DNA of 64,000 nucleotides from the NCBI RefSeq assembly GCF_017569925.1, contig NZ_CP050854.1, positions 682,001 to 746,000 of the forward strand. The letters run 5' to 3'. The stretch's first letter is position 1; each line of letters starts with the position of its first letter. Origin of the DNA: Brenneria izadpanahii (GTDB lineage Bacteria > Pseudomonadota > Gammaproteobacteria > Enterobacterales > Enterobacteriaceae). The notes beneath the pieces are model-generated. The model was not told where the DNA came from, made no database searches, and saw nothing but the letters and a program-made list of their open reading frames with translations. Positions 63,316-64,000 of the stretch are shown here, piece by piece. Made by a program: the position numbers and the translations under genes.

Positions 63316-64000
63316 TTATTCCTGTGCAGCGGCAGGATGCTCGGTCAGCCAGTTTGCCAACCGGCAGTATTGCTCAACCGTAACATTTTCGGCCCGGCAG
63401 CTTGAGTCGATATCCAACTCGGCTAGCTGTTCCGGCGTAAAGAGATTACCCAGGCTGTTGCGCAGCGTTTTACGACGTTGATTGAACGCCTCGGTCGTAA
63501 GCCGGCCTAATACGCGGATGTCATTTACCGGATATGGAACCTGGGCGTAAGGAACCAACCGGACAACGGCGGAATCGACTTTCGGCGCCGGTTTGAACGC
63601 GGTAGGCGGTACTTCCAGCACCGGGATCACCTGACAGTAATATTGGGCCATGACGCTTAAGCGGCCATAGGCCTTGCTGTTCGGGCCGGCGACCAGACGG
63701 TTAACTACTTCCTTTTGCAACATAAAATGCATGTCGCGGATAGCCTGAGTATAGCTGAACAAATGGAACATCAGCGGCGTTGAAATATTATAAGGCAGAT
63801 TGCCAAAGACGCGCAGGGGTTGCCCGGCCAGCTCGGCCAATGCCGAAAAATCCACCGTCATCGCATCCTGCTGGATAATGGTCAGCTTATCTTTCAGCGT
63901 CGGATGGCTCTCCAGTCTTGCGGCCAGATCGCGATCCAGCTCGATCACCGTAAAGCGATCCATACGCTCGCCGACCGGTTCGGTCAAAGCGCCCAGGCCG
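63316..64000 (-). CDS. rsmA: 16S rRNA adenine dimethyltransferase RsmA (KsgA), partial
   Basis: The frame runs from the right edge and ends at 63316, about 228 residues of a protein of about 272. [20 protein letters not shown] is the SAM-binding strand, and [18 protein letters not shown] carries the NLPY catalytic motif. It dimethylates A1518 and A1519 in helix 45 of 16S rRNA late in 30S assembly. The N-terminus with the first SAM motif is outside the window. apaG follows 14 bases on. Confidence 0.96.
   Translation of the reverse strand, partial: GLGALTEPVGERMDRFTVIELDRDLAARLESHPTLKDKLTIIQQDAMTVDFSALAELAGQPLRVFGNLPYNISTPLMFHLFSYTQAIRDMHFMLQKEVVNRLVAGPNSKAYGRLSVMAQYYCQVIPVLEVPPTAFKPAPKVDSAVVRLVPYAQVPYPVNDIRVLGRLTTEAFNQRRKTLRNSLGNLFTPEQLAELDIDSSCRAENVTVEQYCRLANWLTEHPAAAQE

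Overview
The window is chromosomal DNA of an enterobacterium (order Enterobacterales). Nearly every gene has a close Escherichia coli counterpart of almost equal length, and blocks such as epd-pgk-fbaA-mscS-argO-yggE-argP-rpiA-serA, ettA-slt-trpR-yjjX-gpmB-rob-creA-arcA-lasT-thrLABC-yaaA-talB-mog-satP-dnaKJ-rpsT-ribF-ileS-lspA-fkpB-ispH-dapB-carAB and folA-apaH-apaG-rsmA keep enterobacterial order. The two larger blocks, far apart in E. coli, are joined here between serA and ettA. creBCD, nhaAR, rihC and speB are missing from the places they hold in E. coli. Moderately high G+C and this order suggest a Pectobacteriaceae-type host (Pectobacterium, Brenneria, Dickeya, Lonsdalea); that is an inference.

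Layout. 1-2400: the end of speA, an A+T-rich LuxR-type regulator, and the lipoprotein protease loiP. 2700-19230: central carbon metabolism (tktA, epd, pgk, fbaA, rpiA, serA) with mscS, argO, yggE and argP. A three-gene ABC importer of the ferric/anion class lies between tktA and epd. 19275-30140: an alcohol dehydrogenase-like protein, ettA, slt, trpR, yjjX, gpmB, rob, creA, arcA and lasT. 30346-41925: the thr operon with its leader peptide and attenuator, yaaA, talB, a membrane diguanylate cyclase, mog, an MFS transporter and satP. 42386-45544: dnaK-dnaJ behind two sigma-32 promoters. 45830-58171: rpsT, the overlapping ribF-ileS-lspA-fkpB-ispH cluster, dapB, and carA-carB behind a pair of ArgR boxes. 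58416-64000: a short-chain dehydrogenase, a LysE/RhtB exporter, yjjP-yjjB, folA, and the rsmA-apaG-apaH cluster running off the right edge.

Four genes (the ABC permease, rpiA, thrB, apaH) are each broken by one missing G in a run of G on the coding strand, and one added G restores the normal protein in every case. This looks more like homopolymer error in the sequence than four real mutations, but it must be checked because it decides threonine prototrophy.

No phage, IS element, CRISPR array, tRNA or rRNA was found. The most unusual items are a long, multi-helix RNA-like leader upstream of epd (about 9456-9716, with an 11-bp closing helix around three hairpins), a remnant of a transketolase 3' end just behind the ABC operon, and palindromes in the promoter regions of the ABC operon, slt and the LuxR-type gene.
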